DNA of 64,000 nt from Streptomyces mobaraensis (GCF_020099395.1 NZ_CP083590.1:3224001-3288000), one strand, 5' to 3'; positions 34,026 through 42,217 are shown, counted from the first letter of the stretch. Notes: generated by a model not told the origin, from the letters alone. Numbers and translations are program-made.

Positions 34026-35153
34026 GTGCTCATCACCCTCGCCGTCGAGAACTACCGCTCACTGAGCCGCCTCGTCCTGCCCCTGGGCCCGCTCACCGTG
34101 GTCACCGGAGCCAACGGCACCGGCAAGTCGTCGCTGTACCGCTCGCTGCGCCTGCTCGCCGACGCGGCGCGCGGCGGCGCGGTCGCGGCGCTCGCCCGGG
34201 AGGGCGGGCTGCCCTCCACCCTCTGGGCGGGCCCGGGGAAGACGGCGGGCCGCGACGCCGCCGCCCTGCGCCTCGGCTTCGCGGGCGACGACTTCGGGTA
34301 CGCCGTCGACTTCGGCTACCCGAGCGGCGCGGCCGGCCACCCCGGGTCGTTCTTCGCCCTCGACCCCGAGATCAAGTCCGAGGCGGTCTAGAGCGGCCCG
34401 GTGCTGCGCCCGGCCGCCCTCCTGTCCGAGCGCAAGGGCCCGTACGTCAGGGTGCGTTCGGCGGACGGCGGCTGGCACCGCCGGACCGGCGCCCTCCGCG
34501 CGTACGACTCGATGCTGAGCGAGGTCGCGGACCCCCGGCACGCCCCCGATGTCCTCGCGGTCCGCGAGCGGATCCGCGCCTGGCGGTTCTACGACCACGT
34601 GCGCACCGACGCCCACGCCCCCGCCCGCGAGGCCCGGATCGGCACCCGCACCCCAGTGCTCGCCGGGGACGGCGCGGACCTGGCCGCCGCCCTCCAGACG
34701 ATCCGCGAGACCGGCGACGCCGAGGCGCTCGACGCGGCGGTCGACGCCGCCTTCCCCGGCAGCCGGGTGGAGATCAATCCACTTGGCGACCGGCTGGACC
34801 TGCGGCTGCGCCAGCACGGCCTGCTCCGCCCGCTGACCGCCGCCGAACTGTCCGACGGCACCCTGCGCTACCTGATCTGGACCGCGGCCCTGCTCACCCC
34901 GCGCCCGCCGGAGCTCCTCGTCCTCAACGAACCCGAGACCAGCCTCCACCCCGACCTGCTGCCACCCCTGGCCGGCCTCATCCGCACCGCGGCCCGCCGC
35001 TCCCAGGTCATGGTCGTCACCCATGCCCATCCCCTCACGACCGCCCTCGCCCCCGAGGCCCGCGTCGTCGAACTGGTGAAGGAGTCCGGCCGGACCGCCG
35101 TCCGCGGGCAGGGACTGCTGGACGAGCCGGCGTGGCACTGGCCGAAGCGCTGA
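34026..35153 (+). pseudogene. RecF-like AAA ATPase with in-frame amber stop
   Basis: One frame of 376 codons encodes an OLD/RecF-like (DUF2813-type) ATPase: Walker A GANGTGKSS near residue 40, and a C-terminal LSDGTLRYLIW, ELLVLNEPETSLHPD (Walker B) and VVTHAHPLTTAL. Codon 122 is TAG (34389-34391) in EAV-stop-SGPVLRPA; the family expects Trp (TGG) here, one base away. Reinitiation at GTG 34401 would give a 250-residue C-terminal piece lacking Walker A. The GTG at 34026 lies 7 nt after TACGCT. The rest of the frame shows no decay, so the mutation is recent or a sequencing error. Confidence 0.82.
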
Positions 35154-35288
35154 GCCCGTCGGCTCGGTGCGCAAGGGGGCGGTGGGGAAGGTGATTTGGG
35201 GAGTGCCACCATGATCGGAAGGGGCCGCGTGCGGGAGGACGGGGCGAGCAGCGGCCGGAAAGCTGTGAACGTGTGAGGAGCGGGCGGC

Positions 35289-35999
35289 ATGAAGGACGTT
35301 CTGGTCACCGGCGCGAGCAAGGGCATCGGGTGGGCGGTTTCCCGGTGGCTGGCGGAAGAGGGGTACGGGGTCATCGGGGTGGCCCGGAGCTCGCCCGAGG
35401 GGGAGTTCCCCGGCACGTTCCTGCGGTGTGATCTCTCCGACGTCGGGGACACCGCCCGCATGCTCGAGGAGGCGACCCGGGGGCGCGCCGTGTGCCGGGT
35501 GGTCAACAACGCGGGCATCGCCCACCCCCAGCCCATCGAGGACCTGGACCTCGCCGTCCTGCAACAGGTGGTGGACCTGAACCTGCGCGCCTCGGTCCAG
35601 GTCGTGCGGGCGCTGGTGCCGGGCATGCGCGCGGAGCGGTTCGGCCGGATCGTGAACGTCACCTCCCGGGCGACGTACGGGGCCAGGGACCGCACGTCCT
35701 ACGCGGCCGCCAAGAGCGCGCTCGTGGGCTGCACGCGCTCATGGGCGCTGGAGCTGGCCCCGGACGGCATCACGTCCAACGCGGTGTCGCCCGGCCCGAC
35801 GGCGACGGAACTGTTCCGCCGCGCGCGGCCGGCCGGCAGTGAGGGCGAGCGCAAGGCGATCGCGGCGATTCCGATGGGGCGCCTGGGCACCCCCGACGAT
35901 GTCGCCGCGGCCGTGGCGTTCCTGCTGTCGGACGATGCGGGGTTCATCACCGGCCACGTCCTCGACGTGGACGGCGGGAGCAGCCTGGGCGGCCGCTGA
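35289..35999 (+). CDS. short-chain dehydrogenase/reductase (FabG-like)
   Basis: A 236-residue classical SDR: TGASKGIG cofactor loop, NNAG, and the catalytic Ser-Tyr-Lys in NVTSRATYGARDRTSYAAAK. The closest group is 3-oxoacyl-ACP reductase-like, with VSPGPTATELFRR and the C-terminal FITGHVLDVDGGSSLGG. The real substrate is not known. GAGGAG precedes the ATG. Confidence 0.92.
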   Translation: MKDVLVTGASKGIGWAVSRWLAEEGYGVIGVARSSPEGEFPGTFLRCDLSDVGDTARMLEEATRGRAVCRVVNNAGIAHPQPIEDLDLAVLQQVVDLNLRASVQVVRALVPGMRAERFGRIVNVTSRATYGARDRTSYAAAKSALVGCTRSWALELAPDGITSNAVSPGPTATELFRRARPAGSEGERKAIAAIPMGRLGTPDDVAAAVAFLLSDDAGFITGHVLDVDGGSSLGGR

Positions 36000-36034
36000 A
36001 CAGCCGCGCCCGTCGCCCCACCCGCGGCAACACC

Positions 36035-36076
36035 TGCAAGCAGCCGCTTGCAAAAGTTAGCAGCATGCGGCAGCAT
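36035..36076 (+). promoter_or_regulatory. promoter with overlapping palindrome
   Basis: A 7-4-7 palindrome, TGCAAGC-AGCC-GCTTGCA (36035-36052), overlaps the -35 TTGCAA (36048-36053); a 17-nt spacer leads to the -10 CAGCAT (36071-36076) and the HTH gene's ATG follows after 7 nt. The layout suggests autoregulation and a leaderless message. Confidence 0.72.
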
Positions 36077-36083
36077 CGACCGC

Positions 36084-36461
36084 ATGGCATCGCTCAACGT
36101 CGGCAACCTCGGCGCGTACCTGCGCGAGCAGCGGCGCGGCGCGCAGTTGACGTTGCGTCAGCTTGCCGACGCGGCAGGGGTGTCCAACCCCTACCTCAGC
36201 CAGATCGAGCGCGGCCTGCGGAAGCCGAGCGCGGAGATCCTGCAGCAGCTCGCGAAGGCGCTGCGGATCTCGGCGGAGACGCTGTACGTGCAGGCCGGGA
36301 TCCTCGACGAGCGGGCCCGGGAGGAGGCGGAGGTGCGCAGTGCGATCCTCGCCGACCCCTCGATCACCGAGCGGCAGAAGCAGGTGCTGCTGGACATCTA
36401 CGACTCGTTCCGCAGGGAGAACGGGCCGAAGGAAGACGACGACGGCAAGCCCTCCGGCTGA
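36084..36461 (+). CDS. XRE-family regulator
   Basis: A 125-residue regulator with an N-terminal HTH (GAYLREQRRGAQLTLRQLAD, AAGVSNPYLSQIERGLRKPS) and a helical tail rich in Glu and Arg (AILADPSITERQKQVLLDIY). It is followed by an HbhA-like and a DUF2516 gene in the order found at Rv0474-Rv0476 of M. tuberculosis, so it likely controls them. A longer start 12 codons upstream lies across the promoter and is rejected. Confidence 0.92.
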   Translation: MASLNVGNLGAYLREQRRGAQLTLRQLADAAGVSNPYLSQIERGLRKPSAEILQQLAKALRISAETLYVQAGILDERAREEAEVRSAILADPSITERQKQVLLDIYDSFRRENGPKEDDDGKPSG

Positions 36462-36504
36462 CCCCTTCCGGGGCGGCCGAAACGCGAGACGGGAGACCCA
36501 TCGC

Positions 36505-37098
36505 ATGGCCATCACCACCCAGGACATCCGCAAGGCGGCCACCGACACGGCCTACGCCGCGGCCGGTGCCGCGGACCTCGCCGCCGAGAAGCTCGGACAG
36601 GTGGTCGCCGAGGCGCCCGGGCGGCTGGAGCAGCTGCGGAAGACCGACCCGAAGGAGCTGGGCGGCCGGGTCGGCAAGCAGGCCAAGGAAGCCCAGGCGC
36701 AGGTCACGGCCAAGGTCACCGGGCTCGTCGGGTCCCTCGACGGCGACCTGAAGAAGCTCGGGCAGACCGCGCAGGACCTGGCGCTCCAGGGCGTCGGTCA
36801 GGCCGTCGGGCTGGCCGCCCGGGGCGGCGAGACCTTCGAGAAGCTGGCCGAGCGCGGCCGGGAGGCGGTACGGGTCTGGCGCGGCGAGCAGCCCGCCGAC
36901 GTCGCCGAGATCCCGGTGGCCACCGAGCCGTCCGACGATGCGGAGGCGGCCGGCAAGGAGGAGAAGGAGGCGAAGGCCGCCACGGCGAACCAGGGCGCCA
37001 AGGACGACGCCAAGCCCGCCGCCCGCAAGAGCGGCACCAAGCGCACCGCCGCCGCCAAGAAGGCAGACGACACCGACGCCGCCAAGTCCGGGGCGTGA
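36505..37098 (+). CDS. HbhA-like helical protein with Lys/Ala tail
   Basis: A 197-residue protein: residues 1 to about 125 form amphipathic helices (AAGAADLAAEKLGQVVAEAP, LAERGREAVRVWRGE), and the remainder is a Lys/Ala/Asp-rich tail (KSGTKRTAAAKKADD). This arrangement and the neighbours match mycobacterial heparin-binding haemagglutinin HbhA, a surface adhesin with a Lys/Ala tail. In a soil saprophyte an adhesin role is unproven; lipid or cell-pole binding is equally possible. Confidence 0.78.
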   Translation: MAITTQDIRKAATDTAYAAAGAADLAAEKLGQVVAEAPGRLEQLRKTDPKELGGRVGKQAKEAQAQVTAKVTGLVGSLDGDLKKLGQTAQDLALQGVGQAVGLAARGGETFEKLAERGREAVRVWRGEQPADVAEIPVATEPSDDAEAAGKEEKEAKAATANQGAKDDAKPAARKSGTKRTAAAKKADDTDAAKSGA

Positions 37099-37238
37099 CG
37101 GGCCGGCGCGCTCGGTAGCGGCGCGCGCGAACGGCCGGGAGTTCCGGGCACCTCCCCCGCCTTCCGGCCGTTCGCCGAGTACGGTGGGCAGCACGGCGGA
37201 CGGTACGCGGCGCACGGACGGACGAGAGGTGGGCGGCC

Positions 37239-37577
37239 ATGCTGGTACAGGGCTTCAACACGATCTGGGCCTTTATCTCCCTCGGCCTGCTGGTCTTCGC
37301 CACGGCCGCCTTCGTGAACGCGGCGGTCCACCGCGATGACGCCTACCGGGCCGCCGACAAGCAGAACAAGGGCTTCTGGCTGATCATCCTCGGCCTCGCC
37401 GTCGCCGTGAACCTGTTCCTGGGCGTGTGGGGCTTCCTGCCGATCCTGGGCCTGGTGGCCACGATCGTCTACTTCGTCGACGTCCGCCCGGCCCTGAAGC
37501 AGGTCACGGGCCGCGGCCCGCGCCGCCGGGGGTCGAGTTCCGACGGGCCGTACGGGCCGTACAACGGCGGCCGTTGA
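37239..37577 (+). CDS. DUF2516 membrane protein
   Basis: A 112-residue DUF2516 protein: two or three hydrophobic helices (WAFISLGLLVFATAAFVNAA, FWLIILGLAVAVNLFLGVWG, FLPILGLVATIVYFVDVRPA) and a basic C-terminal tail. It is the third member of the HTH/HbhA-like/DUF2516 set. Function unknown. The upstream 140 nt have a GAGAGGTGGG ribosome site and no obvious terminator. Confidence 0.9.
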   Translation: MLVQGFNTIWAFISLGLLVFATAAFVNAAVHRDDAYRAADKQNKGFWLIILGLAVAVNLFLGVWGFLPILGLVATIVYFVDVRPALKQVTGRGPRRRGSSSDGPYGPYNGGR

Positions 37578-37602
37578 GCGCGGCGCCGCACCCCGCGAAC
37601 GG

Positions 37603-38853
37603 CTAGCGGTCCAGCAGCAACACGGCCAGATCGTCCGTCAGTTCCTCGCCGTTCAGGGCCCGCACCTCGGTGACGGCCGCGTCCAGCAGCTCCTCACCCG
37701 ACAGACCTTCCTTCATCTGCCGGGCGATCATCTCGACCATCCCCTCCTGCCCGAGCCGCCGCGCCCCGCCCTCCCGGCCGCCCACCCGTCCCTCTATCAG
37801 GCCGTCGGTGTACATCAGCAGGCTCCAGGCGTCGCCGAGCGCCACCTCCAGCCGCGGCCAGCGGGCCTCCGGCAGCAGGCCGAGGGCCGGGCCGCCGTCG
37901 TCCTGCGGCAGCAGGCACGGCGGCTCGCCGGGGCGGGCCAGCACCGGGGCCGGGTGGCCGGCCAGGAAGAGGGCGGCCGAGCGGCCGTCGGGCGCGATGT
38001 CCAGCGTGCAGAGGGTCGCGAAGATCTCCTCGTCGGCGCGTTCGTGCTCCAGGACCTCCTGGAGGACGCCGAGCAGCTCGCCGCCGTGGAGCCCGGCGAG
38101 GGTCAACGCCCGCCAGGCTATCCGGAGTTCGGCGCCGAGCGCCGCCTCATCCGGGCCGTGCCCGCAGACGTCGCCGATCATCGCGTGGACGGTGCCGTCG
38201 GGCGTCCGGACCGTGTCGTAGAAGTCGCCGCCGAGCAGGGCGCGGCTGCGGCCCGGCCGGTAGCGGGCGGCGAACCGCAGGCCGGATCCGGCCAGCAGCG
38301 GGTGGGGCAGCAGGCCGCGCTCCAGCCGGGCGTTCTCCTGGGCGCGCAGCCGTGACTCGGTGAGCTGGTGCTGGGCCAGGTCGGCGCGCTTGCGTTCGAC
38401 GGCGTAGCGGATGGCGCGGCTGAGCACCCGGCCGTCCAGTTCGTCGCGGAAGAGGTAGTCCTGCGCGCCGACGCGGACCGCCTCGGCGGCCCGCTCGGCG
38501 TCGTTCTCCGAGGTCAGCGCGAGGACGGCGTGCCGTGGGGCGAGGCGCAGCACCCGGCGCAGGGTGTCCAGCTCGTCGCGGGGCGCGTCGGGGCCGCCGC
38601 CGGCGGGCTCCCCGGCGGCGGGCAGGGCGAGGTCGAGGAGGATGCACTGGACGTCGTGGGTGAGCAGCCGCTCCGCCTCGGTGAGGTTGCGGGCGGTGCG
38701 GATGCGGACCGGCTTGCCGGCCACCACGGTCATGTCGGCCATCTCGGGCATGGAGAGCGACCCCGCCGGGTCGTCCTCGATCACGAGCAGGGTCAGCCCG
38801 CCGTCGGACGGTCCGGCGGCGGGCGCCACCGGTCCGGGTGCGGATACGGGCAT
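37603..38853 (-). CDS. SpoIIE/RsbU-type PP2C phosphatase with receiver domain
   Basis: A 416-residue protein: an N-terminal receiver domain (LTLLVIEDDPAG, phospho-acceptor Asp in CILLDLALP) and a C-terminal PP2C domain of the SpoIIE/RsbU type (LLGGDFYDTV, MIGDVCGHGPDEAALGAEL, DGLIEGR, LTDDLAVLLL). The receiver has Arg where the conserved Lys usually is (GAQDYLFRDEL). Such proteins dephosphorylate anti-anti-sigma factors in stress sigma networks. The ATG at 38853 has GGAGGAAGGA upstream; a longer frame to 39069 lacks support. Confidence 0.9.
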   Translation of the reverse strand: MPVSAPGPVAPAAGPSDGGLTLLVIEDDPAGSLSMPEMADMTVVAGKPVRIRTARNLTEAERLLTHDVQCILLDLALPAAGEPAGGGPDAPRDELDTLRRVLRLAPRHAVLALTSENDAERAAEAVRVGAQDYLFRDELDGRVLSRAIRYAVERKRADLAQHQLTESRLRAQENARLERGLLPHPLLAGSGLRFAARYRPGRSRALLGGDFYDTVRTPDGTVHAMIGDVCGHGPDEAALGAELRIAWRALTLAGLHGGELLGVLQEVLEHERADEEIFATLCTLDIAPDGRSAALFLAGHPAPVLARPGEPPCLLPQDDGGPALGLLPEARWPRLEVALGDAWSLLMYTDGLIEGRVGGREGGARRLGQEGMVEMIARQMKEGLSGEELLDAAVTEVRALNGEELTDDLAVLLLDR

Positions 38854-39046
38854 CACGTCGGTTTCCTTCCTCCCCCGGCGATCGCCGGGAGGCGCCCCAC
38901 CCCCGAGGGCGACGCCGCGCAGGTCGGCGGGCGCCCGACGCGACAGTAGCGGCAGGCCGCGGGCGAACGGAATGGTACGGAGCCACCCGCCTCCGTCATA
39001 TGCCGTCGCCAACGCCGCTTTTGGGGCGGGCCGGGAGGAAAACGTC

Positions 39047-39148
39047 ATGAGAAACGTCACGTCGCACACGTACGTACGAGAACGGGTCGCGCGCTTCCCC
39101 GAAGTCCATACGACGCCCGCTCTGGAGCGCGAACCAGCCGTCGCGTGA
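39047..39148 (+). CDS. candidate 33-residue small protein
   Basis: MRNVTSHTYVRERVARFPEV and 13 more residues, preceded by an excellent GGGAGGAAAA ribosome site at 6-nt spacing. It is divergent from the phosphatase gene. Codon use is only moderately Streptomyces-like (about 72 percent G/C at third positions), and there is no recognisable domain, so it may be chance. Confidence 0.35.
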   Translation: MRNVTSHTYVRERVARFPEVHTTPALEREPAVA

Positions 39149-39195
39149 CGTGGGTTACGTGGTCCGCCTCACGTGCCGCCGCTTGTGTGGCGGGA

Positions 39196-39293
39196 GTTAC
39201 GTGACGGAGGTTACGCGAAGCCCGTTACGTGACGGAGGTTACGCGAAGCCCGTTACGTGACCGCCGTTACGTGACCCCCGTTACGTGGCCACA
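39196..39293. repeat. 14-bp direct repeat array GTTACGTGACNNNN
   Basis: Seven contiguous 14-bp units, each beginning GTTACG; five have GTTACGTG. Units 1/3 and 2/4 are identical pairs. Outlying copies occur at 39154 and 39343. The array is about 340 bp upstream of the phosphatase gene and antisense-side of the NlpC gene. A regular array of one 8-bp word suggests cooperative protein binding. Confidence 0.9.
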
Positions 39294-39534
39294 GCCAGTC
39301 GGAGGGAGCCACCGGCACAGCACACGCGGTGGACGTGACGCCCGTTACGAGACGGCGGTCACGCCCCGGCCCCCGCCGTCGAGCGGGAGGCGGCAGCGGC
39401 AAGCAGCAGAGGGAGCACCCCCGCGGTACCGAGGACGGACCCGAGCTGCCCCGCCGTCCCCCGGAACGCGCCCCAAGCCACCGTCGCGGCTTCCGGAGCG
39501 CGCTTCCGAACCCCCACGCCCCTCCCGCACGGCC

Positions 39535-40668
39535 TCACGCCCCCGGCCTGACCACCCCGAGGATCGGCATCGACCCCGCCCCCGCCATCGTCACCTGCCG
39601 GCCGGGACGCGGCGCGTGCACCATCATCCCGTCGCCGACGTACATCGCGACGTGGCTGGCGTCCGAGAAGTAGATGATGAGGTCACCGGGGCGCATGTCC
39701 CGGACGTCGACCTTGGGCAGCTGCCGCCACTGCTCCTGCGAGGTGCGCGGTATCCCGAGGCCGGCCGTCGCCCAGGCGCGGGAAGTGAGGCCGGAGCAGT
39801 CGTAGGTGTCCGGGCCCACGGCGCCCCAGACGTAGTCCTTGCCTATCTGAGCGGTGGCGAACGCGACCGCGCGGCGGCCGATCTCGGTGGCCGAGCCGGC
39901 GTCCTTGAGGGAGACGCCCTTGAGGGCGTCGGAGGCGAGCCACGTCCGCTGCGCCTGGCGGGCCTTCTCCTCCTCGATCTGCCGCAGCCGCTCGCGCTCC
40001 TTCTCCTCCAGGCGCGATTCCAGCTTCTTCGCGGCGTCGAGGCGGGCCTCGATCTCCTTCTTCGCCTCGTCCTTCTTCTTCCGCTCGTCCTTGAGCCGCT
40101 TCCAGCGCTCGTCGGCGGCCTTGACGTACTTCTCCAGCTCGGCCTTGGCCGATTCCGTCTCGGTCAGCAGCCGGCGGGTGGCGTCCTGCCCCCGGCGGGT
40201 GGTGTCGAGCGCGTCGAGGAACTCCTCGGGCGAGCGGGCCATGAACAGCTGCGTGGACGGCGCCAGTCCGCCGGTGCGGTACTGGGTGCGGGCCAGCTCG
40301 CCGACGCGGTCCTTGAGCTCCTTCACCCGCTCCTGGGCGGCGGAGACCTGCTTGGTGAGGTCGCCGACGTTCTTCTCCTGAAGCCGGGTCTGCTCGTTCG
40401 CCGCGTTGTACGCGTCCGTGGCCGACTCGGCCTTGCGGTACAGGGACTCCACCTCCTGGTGGACCTCTTCCAGGCTCTTCGCGGGCGGCGCCGGGTCGGC
40501 CCAGGCGGCCTGCGGGAGCGCGGCGCCGGCGGTCACGGCGGCGCAGACGACGGCCGTCGCGACGACCACTCTGCGGAATACCGGCACCCGGTTATCGGGT
40601 CTGCCGTTCCGCGCGCCTCCCGCGACGTCCCTGTCCACGCCACCAACGGCTCCGCCGTTCCGCCCCAC
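39535..40668 (-). CDS. secreted NlpC/P60 peptidoglycan hydrolase
   Basis: A 377-residue secreted D,L-endopeptidase. After a signal peptide (VVVATAVVCAAVTAGAALPQ, then AAWADP) comes a long coiled coil (about residues 60-235, heptads rich in Glu, Lys and Arg) and a C-terminal NlpC/P60 domain with catalytic Cys in YDCSGLTSRAW, His in DASHVAMYVG and a third residue in VHAPRPG. The layout is that of Rip/CwlO-like wall hydrolases. GTG 40668 is favoured by GGAGG 10 nt upstream; TTG 40713 and GTG 40704 have none. I saw no c-di-AMP riboswitch ahead of it. Confidence 0.92.
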   Translation of the reverse strand: MGRNGGAVGGVDRDVAGGARNGRPDNRVPVFRRVVVATAVVCAAVTAGAALPQAAWADPAPPAKSLEEVHQEVESLYRKAESATDAYNAANEQTRLQEKNVGDLTKQVSAAQERVKELKDRVGELARTQYRTGGLAPSTQLFMARSPEEFLDALDTTRRGQDATRRLLTETESAKAELEKYVKAADERWKRLKDERKKKDEAKKEIEARLDAAKKLESRLEEKERERLRQIEEEKARQAQRTWLASDALKGVSLKDAGSATEIGRRAVAFATAQIGKDYVWGAVGPDTYDCSGLTSRAWATAGLGIPRTSQEQWRQLPKVDVRDMRPGDLIIYFSDASHVAMYVGDGMMVHAPRPGRQVTMAGAGSMPILGVVRPGA

Positions 40669-41086
40669 CGGAATACCTCCGCGACTCGAACGCCACGTCC
40701 TCACATGCCGCAACGCGCGGAACGGATCGTGTCATGGGGGCGGGCGAACCGACAGAGATCTGCGTCACAGTTGTCCGGAATCCCGCGCTGGCGCGATTCG
40801 TTCGGTAGCGCCTCCCCGAATCCCGCGGTCCCCCCTCCCCGAGCCCTGCCACCGCCCTGACGGCCGAGGTTCACCCCTCGTTCACCTCGCTCCTTCGACG
40901 GCTTCACCTGATCTGCTTAATTTCGGCCGTAGAACAGGGGCTGGGCGGTCACCACCCGTGCGTGGCCGCTCCGCGCGCAGGACCGGACACCGCAGAATCC
41001 CGACACCGCACCACAGAATTCCGAAACCGCACCACCTACCTCTCGCACGCCGCCCCAGCGGCGGCTCCCGGAAGGAACACCCGAAA
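40669..41086. other. divergent promoter region of NlpC/P60 and pst
   Basis: Besides the PHO boxes, TAGAAC near 40931 is a candidate -10 for pstS, followed by a leader of roughly 140 nt with two similar CCGCACCACA words. No riboswitch fold is evident on either strand. Confidence 0.6.
40869..40912 (+). promoter_or_regulatory. PHO boxes of the pst operon
   Basis: Direct 11-nt units in one register: GTTCACCCCTC (40869), GTTCACCTCGC (40880), a degenerate TCCTTCGACGG (40891) and CTTCACCTGAT (40902). GTTCACC is the PhoP recognition unit of Streptomyces. The array lies 175-218 nt before pstS and implies activation by PhoR-PhoP under phosphate starvation. Confidence 0.88.
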
Positions 41087-42217
41087 GTGAAGCTTCAGCG
41101 CAAGAACCGGCTCCGGGCCGTCGCCTTCGGCGCCATCGCCGTCTCCGGCGCCCTGGTCCTCACGGCGTGCGGCTCGGACGACAACAGCGACAGCGGCCAG
41201 GGGGGCAACGGCACCGCCAAGACCGCGTCGAACGTCAAGTGCGAGGGCAAGGGCCAGCTCCTGGCCTCCGGCTCGTCCGCGCAGAAGAACGCGATGGACC
41301 TGTGGGTCAAGAACTTCATGTCCGCCTGCAAGGACATCCAGATCAACTACAAGGCCACCGGATCCGGCGCCGGCATCCAGGAGTTCCTGCAGGGCAAGAC
41401 CGCCTTCGCGGGCTCCGACTCGCCGCTGAAGCCGGAGGAGGTCGCCAAGTCCAAGGACGTCGTCAAGGGCGGCCAGGGCATCAACCTGCCCATGGTGGGC
41501 GGGCCCATCGCCATCGGCTACAACCTGCCGGGCGTGGACAACCTGGTCCTCGACGCCGACACCCTCGCCAAGATCTTCGACGGCAAGATCGAGAAGTGGA
41601 ACGACGAGGCGATCGCCAAGCTCAACAAGGACGCCAAGCTCCCGGACACCAAGATCCAGGCGTTCCACCGCTCGGACGAGTCGGGCACCACCGACAACTT
41701 CACCAAGTACCTCAAGGCCGCCGCCGGCAACTCCTGGCCGTACGCGCCCGCCAAGGCGTGGGCCCCCAAGGGCGGCCAGGCGGCGGACGGTTCGGCCGGT
41801 GTCTCCTCGCAGGTCAAGCAGGTGCAGGGGGCCATCTCGTACTTCGAGCTGTCCTACGCCACCGCCAGCAGCATCAAGACGGTGAAGCTCAACACCGGCG
41901 CCTCGGCCCCGGTCGAGGCCAGCCCCGACAACGCGTCCAAGGCCATCGCCGAGGCCAAGATCACCGGCACCGGCAAGGACCTGGCGCTCAAGCTCAACTA
42001 CACCACCAAGGCCGAGGGCGCCTACCCGCTCACCCTGGTGACCTACGAGATCGTCGGTGACAAGGGCAACAAGGCCGAGACGCTGCCGGCCGCCAAGTCC
42101 TTCCTGACCTACATCGCCAGTGAGGACGGCCAGTCCGTGCTCAAGCAGCTCGGCTACGCGCCGCTGCCCGCCGAGATCGCGAAGAAGGTCCGCGAGAACG
42201 TCGCGAGCCTCTCCTGA
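41087..42217 (+). CDS. pstS: phosphate-binding lipoprotein PstS
   Basis: A 376-residue phosphate-binding lipoprotein. Signal peptide with lipobox LTAC (SGALVLTACGSDD), then a short Ser/Asp/Gly linker and a type II binding fold with phosphate loops ASGSSAQKNAM, SGAGIQEF, FAGSDSPL and FHRSDESGTTDNFTKYL. It captures Pi outside the membrane for PstCAB. GTG 41087 has GAAGGAA upstream. It is first of four pst genes and lies under PHO boxes. Confidence 0.97.
   Translation: MKLQRKNRLRAVAFGAIAVSGALVLTACGSDDNSDSGQGGNGTAKTASNVKCEGKGQLLASGSSAQKNAMDLWVKNFMSACKDIQINYKATGSGAGIQEFLQGKTAFAGSDSPLKPEEVAKSKDVVKGGQGINLPMVGGPIAIGYNLPGVDNLVLDADTLAKIFDGKIEKWNDEAIAKLNKDAKLPDTKIQAFHRSDESGTTDNFTKYLKAAAGNSWPYAPAKAWAPKGGQAADGSAGVSSQVKQVQGAISYFELSYATASSIKTVKLNTGASAPVEASPDNASKAIAEAKITGTGKDLALKLNYTTKAEGAYPLTLVTYEIVGDKGNKAETLPAAKSFLTYIASEDGQSVLKQLGYAPLPAEIAKKVRENVASLS

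Larger units (their letters stand above)
38854..39534. other. intergenic region with one candidate small ORF and a repeat array
   Basis: Apart from a candidate 33-codon ORF and the GTTACGTGAC array listed separately, the interval shows only isolated ACGT-rich words (ACGTACGTACG near 39068, further GTTACG words near 39154 and 39343) and low-complexity GC-rich sequence to the end of the NlpC/P60 gene. No terminator with a convincing stem was found. Confidence 0.6.

Noticed and set aside
40669..40868. c-di-AMP (ydaO-type) riboswitch upstream of the NlpC/P60 gene
   Set aside because: Expected because related wall-hydrolase genes often have one, but the conserved aptamer words are not present on the minus strand here.
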